NCBI RefSeq assembly: GCF_030409055.1
Contig: NZ_CP116619.1
Location: forward strand, 591,628 to 655,627
Length of the DNA stretch: 64,000 nucleotides
Reading direction: 5' to 3'
Origin: Trichocoleus desertorum NBK24
Lineage (GTDB): Bacteria; Cyanobacteriota; Cyanobacteriia; FACHB-46
Every line of letters begins with the position of its first letter. Positions within the stretch are counted from its first letter, which is position 1. Shown here piece by piece: positions 25,294-33,381 of this stretch. The notes beneath the pieces were generated by a model that was given only the letters and a program-made list of their open reading frames with translations, was not told where the DNA came from and did not search any database. The position numbers and the translations under genes were made by a program.

Positions 25294-25576
25294 CCTGCTG
25301 CCCTCCCGAAGGCTGCGCTTCGATACGAGCTGCTTCTTTAGCAAGAACTTCGATCCCTTCACTAAACTTCAGGTGAGGGGATTGCTCCATCCAGTTCGCA
25401 ATGTTTCGTAAGTGCTGGATGATTTGAGCGCGGTCAAATTGTACGGGAGAAGAGTCAGATTCACTCAGATTGGGCATGACTCGGCCTCCCCCTCTGTGGT
25501 CGTCTCCCTGCATCAAAGCGCGATCGCTTTCTGCCCAAGGGCTTGAAATCTTTCTGTTACCTGAAAGTGTCATCAT
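25286..25576 (-). CDS. Unknown protein, first gene of the translocase operon
   Basis: 96 residues; GGAG lies 9 nt before the ATG at 25576. A second good start (ATG at 25477 after GGGGGAGG) would give 63 residues. Residues 47-85 form a helical unit (QIIQHLRNIANWMEQSP). The ~110 bp upstream contain the terminator of the repressor gene and probably this operon's promoter. Confidence 0.5.
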   Translation of the reverse strand: MMTLSGNRKISSPWAESDRALMQGDDHRGGGRVMPNLSESDSSPVQFDRAQIIQHLRNIANWMEQSPHLKFSEGIEVLAKEAARIEAQPSGGQQDD

Positions 25577-25612
25577 TTATATTGCTCCGGTTATGTACGT
25601 AACTGTGAGCTG

Positions 25613-25651
25613 AAAAAACCAGGGTGGCTGGTCGCACAGCCATTCCTGGTC
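25613..25651 (-). terminator. Terminator of the XRE repressor gene
   Basis: Minus-strand two-part stem ACCAGG...GGCTG / CAGCC...CCTGGT followed by six T residues, 36 bp downstream of the repressor stop and upstream of the translocase operon. Confidence 0.8.
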
Positions 25652-25686
25652 AACGGAATTAATTTAGTGAATCACCTCCTTATAAG

Positions 25687-25959
25687 TCACATGCCAGGGT
25701 ATGCCAGCCCTGGCTTTTCAGTTCCAGGGGCAGATGAACTTGGGCCGAGATAATCAGGCACCTCGTCGATAGAGCATTGCAACAGTCGGCAAAGTGCCTT
25801 CATCTGTGGAATCGTCAGTTTGGGGACAGCTCTGCCATGCTCCCAATTTCTGACAGTCTGCTCAGTGACGCCCAAGGCATCTGCGACTTCCTTCTGAGTT
25901 AAATCCAATCGCTCTCTGATTTTCACAAGGTTGGATTCGCGGTTAGCTTCATCTTTCAT
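25687..25959 (-). CDS. XRE-family transcriptional repressor
   Basis: 90 residues. Classic helix-turn-helix over residues 10-62: LVKIRERLDLTQKEVADALG, then VTEQTVRNWEHGRAVPKL. The short tail has no second domain. Its start codon abuts one arm of a 12-bp inverted repeat (25960-25971/25990-26001), strongly suggesting autoregulation and control of the divergent replication genes. It likely acts as the element's lysogeny-type switch. Confidence 0.88.
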   Translation of the reverse strand: MKDEANRESNLVKIRERLDLTQKEVADALGVTEQTVRNWEHGRAVPKLTIPQMKALCRLLQCSIDEVPDYLGPSSSAPGTEKPGLAYPGM

Positions 25960-26001
25960 TTTACCTCAAATTGATTCGCCCTACAAATGATTTGAGGTAA
26001 A
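25960..26001. promoter_or_regulatory. Inverted-repeat operator beside the XRE gene
   Basis: TTTACCTCAAAT (25960-25971) and its exact complement ATTTGAGGTAAA (25990-26001) are separated by 18 bp. The first arm touches the repressor's start codon, so bound repressor would block its own transcript and probably the divergent one. Confidence 0.75.
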
Positions 26002-26176
26002 CTAGGTTTGTCCTTAGCCATTTGCAGGTTGTAGATAAACAGCAATGGGCGGGGAAGATTGGCGTCTGTCCGCCCATCACCAATCATCCCAAAATCAATT
26101 AACGGTAGACCGTTAAGCGTTTGTACTCACAAAACTTATTCAGTGAGGTCAAAAGTGAAACGATTGCCACAAAAAA

Positions 26177-26196
26177 ACAGCCCGACAACAGGCTGT
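26177..26196. other. Hairpin in the divergent leader, terminator form on the minus strand
   Basis: ACAGCC/GGCTGT stem preceded by seven A residues. Read leftward it is hairpin + T7, but no leftward gene ends here. Confidence 0.5.
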
Positions 26197-26225
26197 CTCA
26201 GCACAAATGAATTCAGGAGTTTACA

Positions 26226-26252
26226 ATGTTGATGGAATTCCAAGACCTATAA
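26226..26252 (+). CDS. Candidate leader peptide (8 codons)
   Basis: ATG preceded at 6 nt by AGGAG, reading M-L-M-E-F-Q-D-L then TAA. The stop lies 4 nt before a strong terminator hairpin (26257-26296) and 200 bp before the first structural gene. The layout is that of a leader-peptide attenuator, although no run of a single regulatory codon is seen. Confidence 0.4.
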   Translation: MLMEFQDL

Positions 26253-26256
26253 AAAC

Positions 26257-26296
26257 AGAGAGGGCCGGGGACTGCTAGCACAGTCCTCGGCTCTTT
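26257..26296 (+). terminator. Strong hairpin in the leader of the replication genes (attenuator candidate)
   Basis: AGAGGGCCGGGGACTG pairs with CAGTCCTCGGCTCT around a CTAGCA loop and is followed by TTTT. It lies between the repressor/operator and the zinc-finger genes. Two weaker hairpins follow (26347-26362 and 26402-26427). Together they suggest premature termination control or a short RNA. Confidence 0.65.
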
Positions 26297-26458
26297 TGCG
26301 TTAAACCGTTCGTTTCTTCCAGAGGTATAAATGCACACTCCAACGAAGGGCTTAACAGCCCTATTTTCGCATTGTTTTTATCTGACAACTGTGCCTACTT
26401 TCACCCTGCCACTACACACACAGGGTGCGAAGTGGGCTTTTTGCTATGGGAGGAGCTT

Positions 26459-26668
26459 ATGAGCAAGACCCAGGTAAAACGGCCCTCAGAGGTTGACCCC
26501 TTAGAACTAGAGCTACATTACGACCTCTACGAGTGCCCACACTGCATCGGAGGCAATGCAGACGTTACCTACCCCGACTCAGACCAGGTGGAGTGGGAAA
26601 TCTGCGACCAGTGCGGGGGTGAAGGGGAGTTAGCAGTGAGGCGAAACGAGGGCGATCGCCATGACTAA
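26459..26668 (+). CDS. Small zinc-finger-like protein
   Basis: 69 residues from the ATG at 26459, which has GGGAGGAG upstream; the longer form from 26372 covers the leader hairpin. Two CxxC pairs (YECPHCIGG and EICDQCGGEGE) form a DnaJ-type or ribbon zinc site. The product ends in EGDRHD because its 3' end is GAGGGCGATCGCCATGA, which also contains the next gene's start. Confidence 0.6.
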   Translation: MSKTQVKRPSEVDPLELELHYDLYECPHCIGGNADVTYPDSDQVEWEICDQCGGEGELAVRRNEGDRHD

Positions 26669-26903
26669 AACCCTTCGTACCAGAGCCATCAAGCTCTACC
26701 TCAATAACTTCGACGCTGGAGATCATCTGGGAATCTTGCAGCACATGCTTTACCGGACGAACAAAGGCGAGGCCCACTTCAGAAGTCTTCTGACTCGCTT
26801 TAGTGCCAAACGTCGCCAAGACCTAGAACTGCGGAACGAATTGAGGGATGCGATCGCGTACTTGTACTGCGAAAAGCGAGGTGAGGGCGATCGCCATGAT
26901 TAG
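26661..26903 (+). CDS. Unknown small basic protein
   Basis: 80 residues, helical and Arg/Lys-rich (LLTRFSAKRRQDLELRNELRD). Start overlaps the previous stop by 8 bp; its own end repeats the same GAGGGCGATCGCCATGA junction, so this product also ends in EGDRHD. Not recognised. Confidence 0.55.
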   Translation: MTKTLRTRAIKLYLNNFDAGDHLGILQHMLYRTNKGEAHFRSLLTRFSAKRRQDLELRNELRDAIAYLYCEKRGEGDRHD

Positions 26904-27294
26904 CCAAAAAGAAGCAGAACGGCTAGGGTTCCGGATTGAATTCGACGAAGACCGAGGCACCTATGTCGTCAGCTCAGACGGCAAGAATTGGCGATCGCGG
27001 TCCATCTATAACACCCCCAAAATCATTACGCAGCATGAGCTAGGACACTTCTACGTCAAGCAGGTCTTAAAGCCCCAATTGGCTGAGGGTGAGAGCCTAT
27101 GTCACGTCTGCGCCAACGCTGGCAAGGTGGGCATTGTTCGCTATGCGGGCAGAATCTCAGGCCGCGAGGCATTCTGTGTAACCCGCTACGACGCAGACGG
27201 CGAACCTTACACCGTGGATGAGTACTTTGGCGTTCAGTACGACCAGTGGAAATGTACTAACTGTGGTCATCTAGCTGATTCCGAGTACGCCTAG
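26896..27294 (+). CDS. Unknown protein with zinc-ribbon-like Cys pairs
   Basis: 132 residues from the ATG at 26896 embedded in the repeated junction sequence; a longer form from 26848 lies within the previous gene. Two CxxC pairs (SLCHVCANAG and WKCTNCGHL) separated by ~50 residues could form one zinc ribbon. Its place before the primase-helicase suggests a replication accessory protein. Confidence 0.6.
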   Translation: MISQKEAERLGFRIEFDEDRGTYVVSSDGKNWRSRSIYNTPKIITQHELGHFYVKQVLKPQLAEGESLCHVCANAGKVGIVRYAGRISGREAFCVTRYDADGEPYTVDEYFGVQYDQWKCTNCGHLADSEYA

Positions 27295-27307
27295 GCGATC
27301 GCCCAAT

Positions 27308-27337
27308 AAAAAAGGAGCTGCTCGCCTCAGCAGCTCC
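27308..27337. other. Hairpin before the primase-helicase gene, terminator form on the minus strand
   Basis: Perfect 9-bp stem GGAGCTGCT/AGCAGCTCC preceded by A6 next to a GCGATCGC. Rightward it has no T-run; leftward it would terminate. Confidence 0.55.
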
Positions 27338-27387
27338 ACTAGTTAAAACCTGCCAACAGAATATTTGTCGCGCTTTCAGAGATAGGT

Positions 27388-29118
27388 ATGACAACTAATT
27401 TAACCCAACCCCAAACACTCTCCAGTATCAACGGAGCCATCGCCCCGAAACATTGGGACGAGTGGATCGCCTCCGCCGTTGACCCCGAAATCATCCGGCG
27501 CAACGTTTGGACCATTGAAGACCCACGCGAGGTGGATCAACTCCTCAACCGCAACAACAAACGCAAGTGGAAGCACTCCGAGGAATTGGTGCCCGGTTGG
27601 GCAGTCGGTGGTGTGGACCCCAAAACCGGAGAGCGCTCCTTTAAGGGAGTTCAGTTCAAACCAGATAAATCTCCCATAGACCCAGACACCCAGAAGCCGC
27701 GCAAGTACTTCAGCCCCTCCAAAGTGGCTCTTAGTCCCCTCTTCCTGGAAATGGAAGACCCCGAATACTGGCAGAAGCTCCTACTCGACTTCACCACGCC
27801 GATCATTCTGGCTGAGGGAGCCAAAAAAGCAGGAGCTGTCTTGTCCAAGGGGTTCCCCTGCATCAGCATTCCTGGAGTTGCCACCGGGGGCAAACTGGGA
27901 CGGCTGCGACCAGAGCTAGAGCTGTTTTGCAAATATGGCCGCCGCATCTACCTCGCCTTTGACCGCGACATTTTAAAGAAGCGTCCCGTTCAACAAGCCT
28001 TGCTCAACCTAGGCCGCATGATTGCTGGCAACGGGGCAATGGTCTACGTCCTGGAGTGGAACAACTTTAATAAGGGCATCGATGACTACCTAGCAGCAGG
28101 TGGTGATCTCCAGAGCCGCATTTACGATGCCAAGACCCTGGAAGAGTGGCGAGACGAACAGGAAGACGAACCCACCGAGCTGATGGAGATCGAAACCTGT
28201 CGCTTAGCCATGCGCTACAAAATGGTGAACGAAAAACTCAAAGGCCGTCTCAGATTCAACAACCTCAAAGGGGAGGTCGAACTGGATGGGCAAACAGCAG
28301 ATGTGGACGACTTACGAATTTATCTAGCCTTGAAGCACAACATTGATATTCCTGCCGAGGATTGCGCTCAGATTGTTACTTACATCTCTAAGCAGCAACT
28401 CTACAACCCCGTCGCTGAATACCTGCATCAATGCGCTGCTCTCTATGACCCAGACCCAGAGTTGCTGGCGTCTATTGCCAAGACATACCTCGGTACTGAC
28501 TCAGAGCTACACGCCACTTTCATTCGTAAAACTCTCATTAGTGCAGTAGCGCGATCGCTCTCCCCTGGATGCAAAGTGGACACCGTTTGCATCCTTGCAG
28601 GCCGTCAAGGTGTGGGTAAGTCTTCTTTCTGGAGAGTCTTGGCTGGTGACTGGTTCGACGACTCGATCGGCTCAGTCTCAGATAAGGATGAACGGCTCAA
28701 GCTTCACCAATCCTGGTTTGTGGAGTGGGCAGAGTTAGAGGCCGTGTTCAAACGCCGAGACATTAGTGCAGTAAAAGCTTTTATCACCACCCAGACCGAC
28801 CAAATCCGACCACCCTATGGTCGAACGGTGAAGGAGTTCCCCAGGCCGTCGATTATTGTCGGTACCACCAACTTTAATGAATTCCTTGCAGACCCCACAG
28901 GTAATAGACGGTTCTGGGTAGTCCCCATCCAACATGATTGGATTCCCCTCGATGACTTAGCAAGTGAGCGCGATCGCATTTGGGCCGCTGCTACCCATGC
29001 CTTCATGCAAGGGGAGAGCTGGACACTTCCCACCGAGATGAAGGAGCAGGCCGTGGAAGCAGGGCAAGAGTACGAACTCTCAGACCCGTGGGAAGAAGCG
29101 GTACTCATACCAATTTAA
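27388..29118 (+). pseudogene. Primase-helicase (DUF3854 + VapE/VirE-type), 5' part, broken by IS630
   Basis: 576 codons to a stop provided by the inserted IS. Residues ~120-240 are a DUF3854/Toprim-like region (PIILAEGAKKAGAVLSKG, IYLAFDRD, GIDDYLAAGG). Residues ~370-560 are a VapE/VirE-type superfamily-3-like ATPase with Walker A GRQGVGKSS, WFVEWAEL as Walker B, and GTTN...DPTGNRRFWVVPI with sensor and arginine finger. The family replicates plasmids, satellites and integrated elements. The 3' part resumes at 30257; deleting the IS with one AT copy restores a single frame, so the break is recent. Confidence 0.85.
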
Positions 29119-30256
29119 ACAGCGTTCAAGGCAGATAGAGCCTCCAAGATAAAGGGATAACCTGTGATGGAAGCAATCACTTCAGGCCTTAACTCAGCCA
29201 AGAGTTGATCGACTTTGGTTTGGAGTTGAGCCAACGTCTTGAACGAGGCCCATTTGAGATCTGCCTTGAGATGTTCCCACAATCGCTCCACCGGATTTAG
29301 CTCTGGACAGTAAGGCGGTTGAAACAACAGAATGATGTTCTCTGGCACCACTAGACCCTGGCCCTTGTGGAACCGTCCGTTATCGACTTGAACAATATTG
29401 AGGCTATCGGGATAAGCCTGAGAAAACTCATCCAAGAAGCGCTGATAGCACTCGGTATCGACATGGGAAAATTGCAGAAAAAAGGATTCTCCGGTTGCAG
29501 GTTCGACCGCTCCATAGAGCCAGAAGGCTTTGAACAACCACTGCCACTGTCCAATCGGCTTGACTCCACAAGCTGTAATCAAGCGTCCAATGAGCGTGTG
29601 CAGTCCAAAGCGGCTCTCATCTTGAGCAAAGTAGCGAATCGGGCGCTTGCCCTCCTGCCCTGGGTCAGCGTACTGACTCAGCAGGCTGAGGTCGTCTGCA
29701 AGGTTTGCTTAAACGCCTCTCGCTGCTGAGGGTCTTGCCGACAATTTTGAGGACGGGCCACTTTCAGTTTGGCTTGAAGTCGATAGCGAGTCATTTGATA
29801 GACCGCGTGATACTGCGCCTCTATCCCCAGCGTCTGAGCCAACCACTGCTGCACTGCTCCGTAACTTTGAAATCCATGATTAGGTTCTTGTAGGCGTTTG
29901 GCTAGGGCCGCTTCCGCCCATTGCGGAATCACCCGCGCCCTTCCAGATGATTTCTTCACGTCCAGCATCGCTGCGAGTCCCCCTTCTCGGTACATCGATA
30001 ACCAGGTTTGTACCGTATTTCGATGCTTTCCCACCGCTTGAGCGATCGTGCTGATACTCGGTGCCTGCTCTTGTTTGAGCCAGTAGAGCACTTGCAAGCG
30101 TTCTTTGGCAGTTGGCGTCGCCGCTTGGCGCAACTGTTCTACGAGCTCATCCAAACTTTCCTTCACGTCGATTGAGGTGACACCAGCCATCAGCAGAGCA
30201 GACGAAACAACTCCTCTCAGCCTAGCTTATCTCCCCTCTGCCTAATTTAAATTGGT
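29109..30256. mobile_element. IS630-family insertion sequence, 1148 bp
   Basis: Exact 11-bp terminal inverted repeats ACCAATTTAAA (29109-29119) and TTTAAATTGGT (30246-30256), flanked on both sides by AT. If AT is the duplicated target the host gene is restored in frame; a TA target (usual in the family) would leave a +1 shift. It carries one transposase gene on the minus strand. Confidence 0.85.
29115..30190 (-). pseudogene. IS630-family transposase with an internal frameshift
   Basis: Two overlapping frames. Codons from 30190 to about 29690 encode the N-terminal double HTH (ISTIAQAVGKHRNTVQTWLS) and end KQTLQTTSAC-stop. The -1 frame continues as LADDLSLLSQYADPG through 29582 to 29115. The second part has the DDE triad: Asp in FAQDESRFGL, Asp in IVQVDNGRFHKG and Glu in NPVERLWEHL. 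The joined product is about 350 residues. The shift sits near AAACCTTGCAGAC; whether it is programmed, as in some relatives, or a disabling mutation cannot be told. Confidence 0.8.
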
Positions 30257-30847
30257 ATCACTTACGTTGCCGACAAACAAAAAGTTACAGCAACTGACAT
30301 CCTTAGCAATGCGATCCATCTAGACCTCGACAGGCAGGATCGGGCATCGCAAATGCGCGTGACCAACCTCTTAAAGGCGAATTTGTGGACAACCTCCCGT
30401 CAGGTTGTCCACGGGCAAAGGTACAGATTTTGGCTTTCTCCCTCTTTTAAAGAAGAAGGTTGTCCAGGTTGTCCAGAGGACAGTGAAAGTCAAGCAGATG
30501 TAAGTGGACAACCTCTTGCCCAACCTCCTGCCCAACCTATAGCCCAACCCCCACTTTTAGCAGAATCAACTGTGCAAGAAATGGCCGTGCCCAACCTGCC
30601 CAACCTGCCCAACCACTTTCCTAGGAGCACTAGAGAACCTGATCCAGATCCAATTTCTACCCCCCTCGATGTCGGAGACAAAGTAGAAATCCTCTCAGGA
30701 CAATTCAGTGGTAAACACGTCTTTGTCGAAGAATTGCTACCTAGTGGAGTCCAGGTCAAACACCTAAACTGGAGCGTCTCCCGCAACTACAACCGCTCAG
30801 ACCTAAAACTGCTCAGACGAGTGGAGGAGGCAGAGCCATGCCAATGA
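30257..30847 (+). pseudogene. Primase-helicase, 3' part after the IS
   Basis: Continues the 27388 frame from ATC ACT TAC. The first ~55 codons (TYVADKQKVTATDILSNAI, then a winged-helix-like RVTNLLKANLW) are the usual C-terminal tail of VapE-type helicases. Then come a Pro/Gln/Asn low-complexity linker (QPLAQPPAQPIAQPP, NLPNLPN) and a KOW-like end (VGDKVEILSGQFSGKHVFVE). It may still be translated from the ATG at 30353, but without the ATPase it cannot act as a helicase. Confidence 0.75.
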
Positions 30848-31251
30848 ACCGCAAGCTCTACCCCAAAAACTGGGACGCGATCGCCCTCGCCATCAAAACC
30901 GAAGTGAACTGGACCTGTGAAAATTGCGATCGCCCTTGCCGTCGTCCTGGTGAAACTGACGGGGACTTGCAGGACCGCATCTATAACGAGCACGCCCAAT
31001 GGTGGGACGACCTCTGGGAAACCGAGGACGACGAAGAATTTGGCGAAATCGAGCACATAAAGCCTGTGAGATTTACCCTCACCGTGGCTCACCTCGACCA
31101 CCAGCCGGAGAACTGCGATCGCTCCAACTTACGCGCCTGGTGCTCGGTGTGCCACTGCCGCTATGACTTAAAGGCCATGCCCCTCAAGAAACGACTGAAA
31201 GCAGAGCGCGAGGGCCAACTGAATTTATTAGTGGGGGTGGACAATGCCTAA
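30838..31251 (+). CDS. HNH-like zinc-finger protein
   Basis: 137 residues overlapping the previous stop by 10 bp. CENCDRPCRRPG and WCSVCHCRYD supply the two Cys pairs, and between them come IEHIKPV and TVAHLDHQPENCDRSNL, the order of HNH/McrA-type nucleases (H..H, N, H/C). It may be a nicking or homing-type nuclease or only a structural zinc protein. Sits between the replication gene and the excisionase-like gene. Confidence 0.65.
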   Translation: MPMNRKLYPKNWDAIALAIKTEVNWTCENCDRPCRRPGETDGDLQDRIYNEHAQWWDDLWETEDDEEFGEIEHIKPVRFTLTVAHLDHQPENCDRSNLRAWCSVCHCRYDLKAMPLKKRLKAEREGQLNLLVGVDNA

Positions 31252-31588
31252 AGCCAAATCGCTCGAACCGCTGTTTGTTCTCAACCCTCAGCGAGCCGCG
31301 GCACTACTCGACATCAGCACCGACACCCTCGATCGCTATCGCATCGATTCACAAATTGGGTGGATTCAAGGCGTTCACTGGTTCCAACTCCCCCGTGGCG
31401 GCTACCGCTACAACAAGGAAATGCTTGAGGATTGGCTAGCAAATCTCCACGACCCAGAAACCCATCAACGGGCAGTCGAGCATTTTAGAGCGTCACTGCT
31501 CAGCAGTCGAGGACGGCGATCGCTCAAGCATCCCCCAGCAGGTCAGGTAGTTGAGGGCGACTTTTCACATTCCCCGCATAATGCCTAA
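31244..31588 (+). CDS. Excisionase-like HTH protein (Xis candidate)
   Basis: 114 residues. The N-terminal half has a winged-HTH/MerR-like pattern (NPQRAAALLDISTDTLDRYR, then GVHWFQLPRGGYRYN), typical of recombination directionality factors and of small DNA-binding partners of integrases. It starts 7 bp inside the HNH-like gene and overlaps the integrase gene by 65 bp tail to tail. The pairing with the adjacent integrase is an inference from position. Confidence 0.65.
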   Translation: MPKAKSLEPLFVLNPQRAAALLDISTDTLDRYRIDSQIGWIQGVHWFQLPRGGYRYNKEMLEDWLANLHDPETHQRAVEHFRASLLSSRGRRSLKHPPAGQVVEGDFSHSPHNA

Positions 31589-32639
31589 ACAGCGTTTCCT
31601 GCGTGTGCCCCGTCAGCTCACTTACTTCCGCTGGTGACATGCCCCTATCTAGCGCATGGCTCACCAGCGTGGCTCGTGTCGTCCTGGGCTTGCGATATTC
31701 CACGCCAGCCTCAGCTAGTACCGTTTTCCAGGCTCGGTTTCTAAAATTGTGGTCATCAATGGGTGCACCTCTGGCAGAAGGGAACACCAATTCGTTAGGG
31801 TCAATCTTCTTGGGCCTGCGAGCCAGCAACATCTTTTGCAAATGCATCGTTAAATTGACAAACCGCTCATCCTCAGTTTTTAATCCCTTAAATTGGCCCC
31901 GGTAGTAACTTTGTATAAAGTGAACTACCGAGCAATCATCGTTTAAGTGTCGCCACTTCAGGGCGATCGCCTCACCTAAACGGCAACCAGTACCGAGCAA
32001 AAACTCAACATAGTCTGCATAGTGGCTGTAGTAGCGGTCAGCATGGAAGCTCTCAACAATCCGCTTAATCTCTGCATCAGAGAACGGCTTCGGTTTCTGT
32101 TGCCGTGGCACCTTCACCTTAATTTCCTGCCAAGGGTTGGAATGAACCCACTTTTTCTTAATGGCCCAATTCCAGCAGGCATTTACCAGAGAGATTCGCT
32201 CGCGTAGAGTAATGGGTTCTACTCGCTTCCCTAGCCAGCTCCTAAACTTCTCCGCTTCAGTTTCCCCAATTTGGACAACCAACTTAGTTCTAAAAAATAA
32301 CCCTAGATGCCCCAACAGCCCCTGATACTTAGCCAAGGATTGAGGGTGTAAGTTTTTGGTTTTGTAATCAATAAATTTCTGAAATAGCTCAACCACTAAG
32401 AGTGACTGCTGCTTGCTGCCCTCTGGCCTGTAGCGGTCGAGGGTGCGGTCAAAAACTCCCGCTGCCATGTGGCTTTCAATCAATCGGGCCTTGGCCTCTG
32501 ATACCTTCCGGTTCGTTACTGTGTCGGGCAACTCCATGTAAAGGTAATACCGCTGCCCCTGGTAGCTCCATCGCAACCGCAAGCGATCGCGAATTATCTC
32601 GACTACCACCGTTCCCTTAGAGTTTTTCTTGACTGGCAT
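31524..32639 (-). CDS. int: Tyrosine integrase of the element
   Basis: 371 residues from the ATG at 32639 (MPVKKNSKGTVVVEI), which matches the family's usual N-terminus; a start at 32738 would add 33 unrelated residues. N-terminal arm-binding domain (GTVVVEIIRDRLRLRW, YYLYMELPDT), SAM-like core-binding domain, then the catalytic domain: LLGTGCRLGEAIALKW (first Arg), TTRATLVSH (second Arg), LTGHTQ and FRHYAGN (Tyr nucleophile). It reads away from the tRNA-Pro end, as in most tRNA-integrated elements. A diverged relative survives in part at 4479-4784. Confidence 0.93.
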   Translation of the reverse strand: MPVKKNSKGTVVVEIIRDRLRLRWSYQGQRYYLYMELPDTVTNRKVSEAKARLIESHMAAGVFDRTLDRYRPEGSKQQSLLVVELFQKFIDYKTKNLHPQSLAKYQGLLGHLGLFFRTKLVVQIGETEAEKFRSWLGKRVEPITLRERISLVNACWNWAIKKKWVHSNPWQEIKVKVPRQQKPKPFSDAEIKRIVESFHADRYYSHYADYVEFLLGTGCRLGEAIALKWRHLNDDCSVVHFIQSYYRGQFKGLKTEDERFVNLTMHLQKMLLARRPKKIDPNELVFPSARGAPIDDHNFRNRAWKTVLAEAGVEYRKPRTTRATLVSHALDRGMSPAEVSELTGHTQETLFRHYAGNVKSRPQLPDLLGDA

Positions 32640-32769
32640 TGAGTGCAGATTGAGATCAGAGTGCGACCAAACTGCACTCATTCTCTGCCCCTCTATGCCG
32701 TCTTCAGCCCCTTTTTGCGGATTGCTATTGAGAACCACGAAGATTCAGATAACTGCCGTTTAAAACAAC

Positions 32770-32792
32770 AAAACCTGCTCAATGAGCAGGTT
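32770..32792 (-). terminator. Terminator of the tRNA-Pro gene
   Basis: AACCTGCTC-ATT-GAGCAGGTT on the minus strand followed by a T-rich run. It lies inside the duplicated segment, and an almost identical copy is at 5400-5422. Confidence 0.75.
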
Positions 32793-32801
32793 CTATGCGA
32801 T

Positions 32802-32876
<75 letters not shown>

Positions 32877-32920
32877 GTGCTTTACGACTATAGCATAACT
32901 TTCTGATTCAGCACAAAAAA

Positions 32921-33286
32921 TTAGAAAACTTTCAGCACCTGAATTGCTTGTAACAGATCGGGCACCGCTGAAGCAGGCCACCCCCCTTCTCCCCGTCGCC
33001 CAGACTGCAAAATAAAGCGCAAACTGTAGACGTGGGGATAGCCTTCCGCTTCTAGCCAGAGGAGATCGCTTTCTGCCTCACAACTGATTTTTTCTTCATC
33101 CATTAGCTCAGTCGCCATGTGCTGCATCGTGCCAGCCAGTTGTTCACTAAGTCGGCAAAGATCACTTAATTCAGCTTCCGTCAGCTCGATCGCCCAGTCT
33201 TCTCCACCCACTAAACCTTGAAATTCCAGGGCATTAGGGTCCCAGCCCAGCCGCCAACCAGGGCCACTTTTGACTAATCGTTCCAT
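32921..33286 (-). CDS. DUF1818 protein
   Basis: 121 residues. Begins GPGWRLGWDPNA and continues with GLVGGEDWAIELTEAEL and ESDLLWLEAEGYPHVYSLRFIL, the pattern of the cyanobacterial DUF1818 family. Function unknown. First chromosomal gene beyond the element; transcribed toward it. Confidence 0.85.
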   Translation of the reverse strand: MERLVKSGPGWRLGWDPNALEFQGLVGGEDWAIELTEAELSDLCRLSEQLAGTMQHMATELMDEEKISCEAESDLLWLEAEGYPHVYSLRFILQSGRRGEGGWPASAVPDLLQAIQVLKVF

Positions 33287-33381
33287 CTCGTCGCTTTAAC
33301 ATTCCTAAAAAATAGGGATAGTAGAGTGAACCAAAAGCTAACGTCACTCAACTATCCCTCAAACTAAGTTGAATCAAACTC

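Noticed and set aside
25672-25682. Perfect AAGGAGGTGA on the minus strand just after the XRE stop
   Set aside because: No ORF of more than a few codons starts at the right distance, and a terminator follows; probably chance.
30838-31251. Homing endonuclease call for the HNH-like gene
   Set aside because: The zinc-finger layout fits but the catalytic pattern is incomplete and no intron or intein is present.
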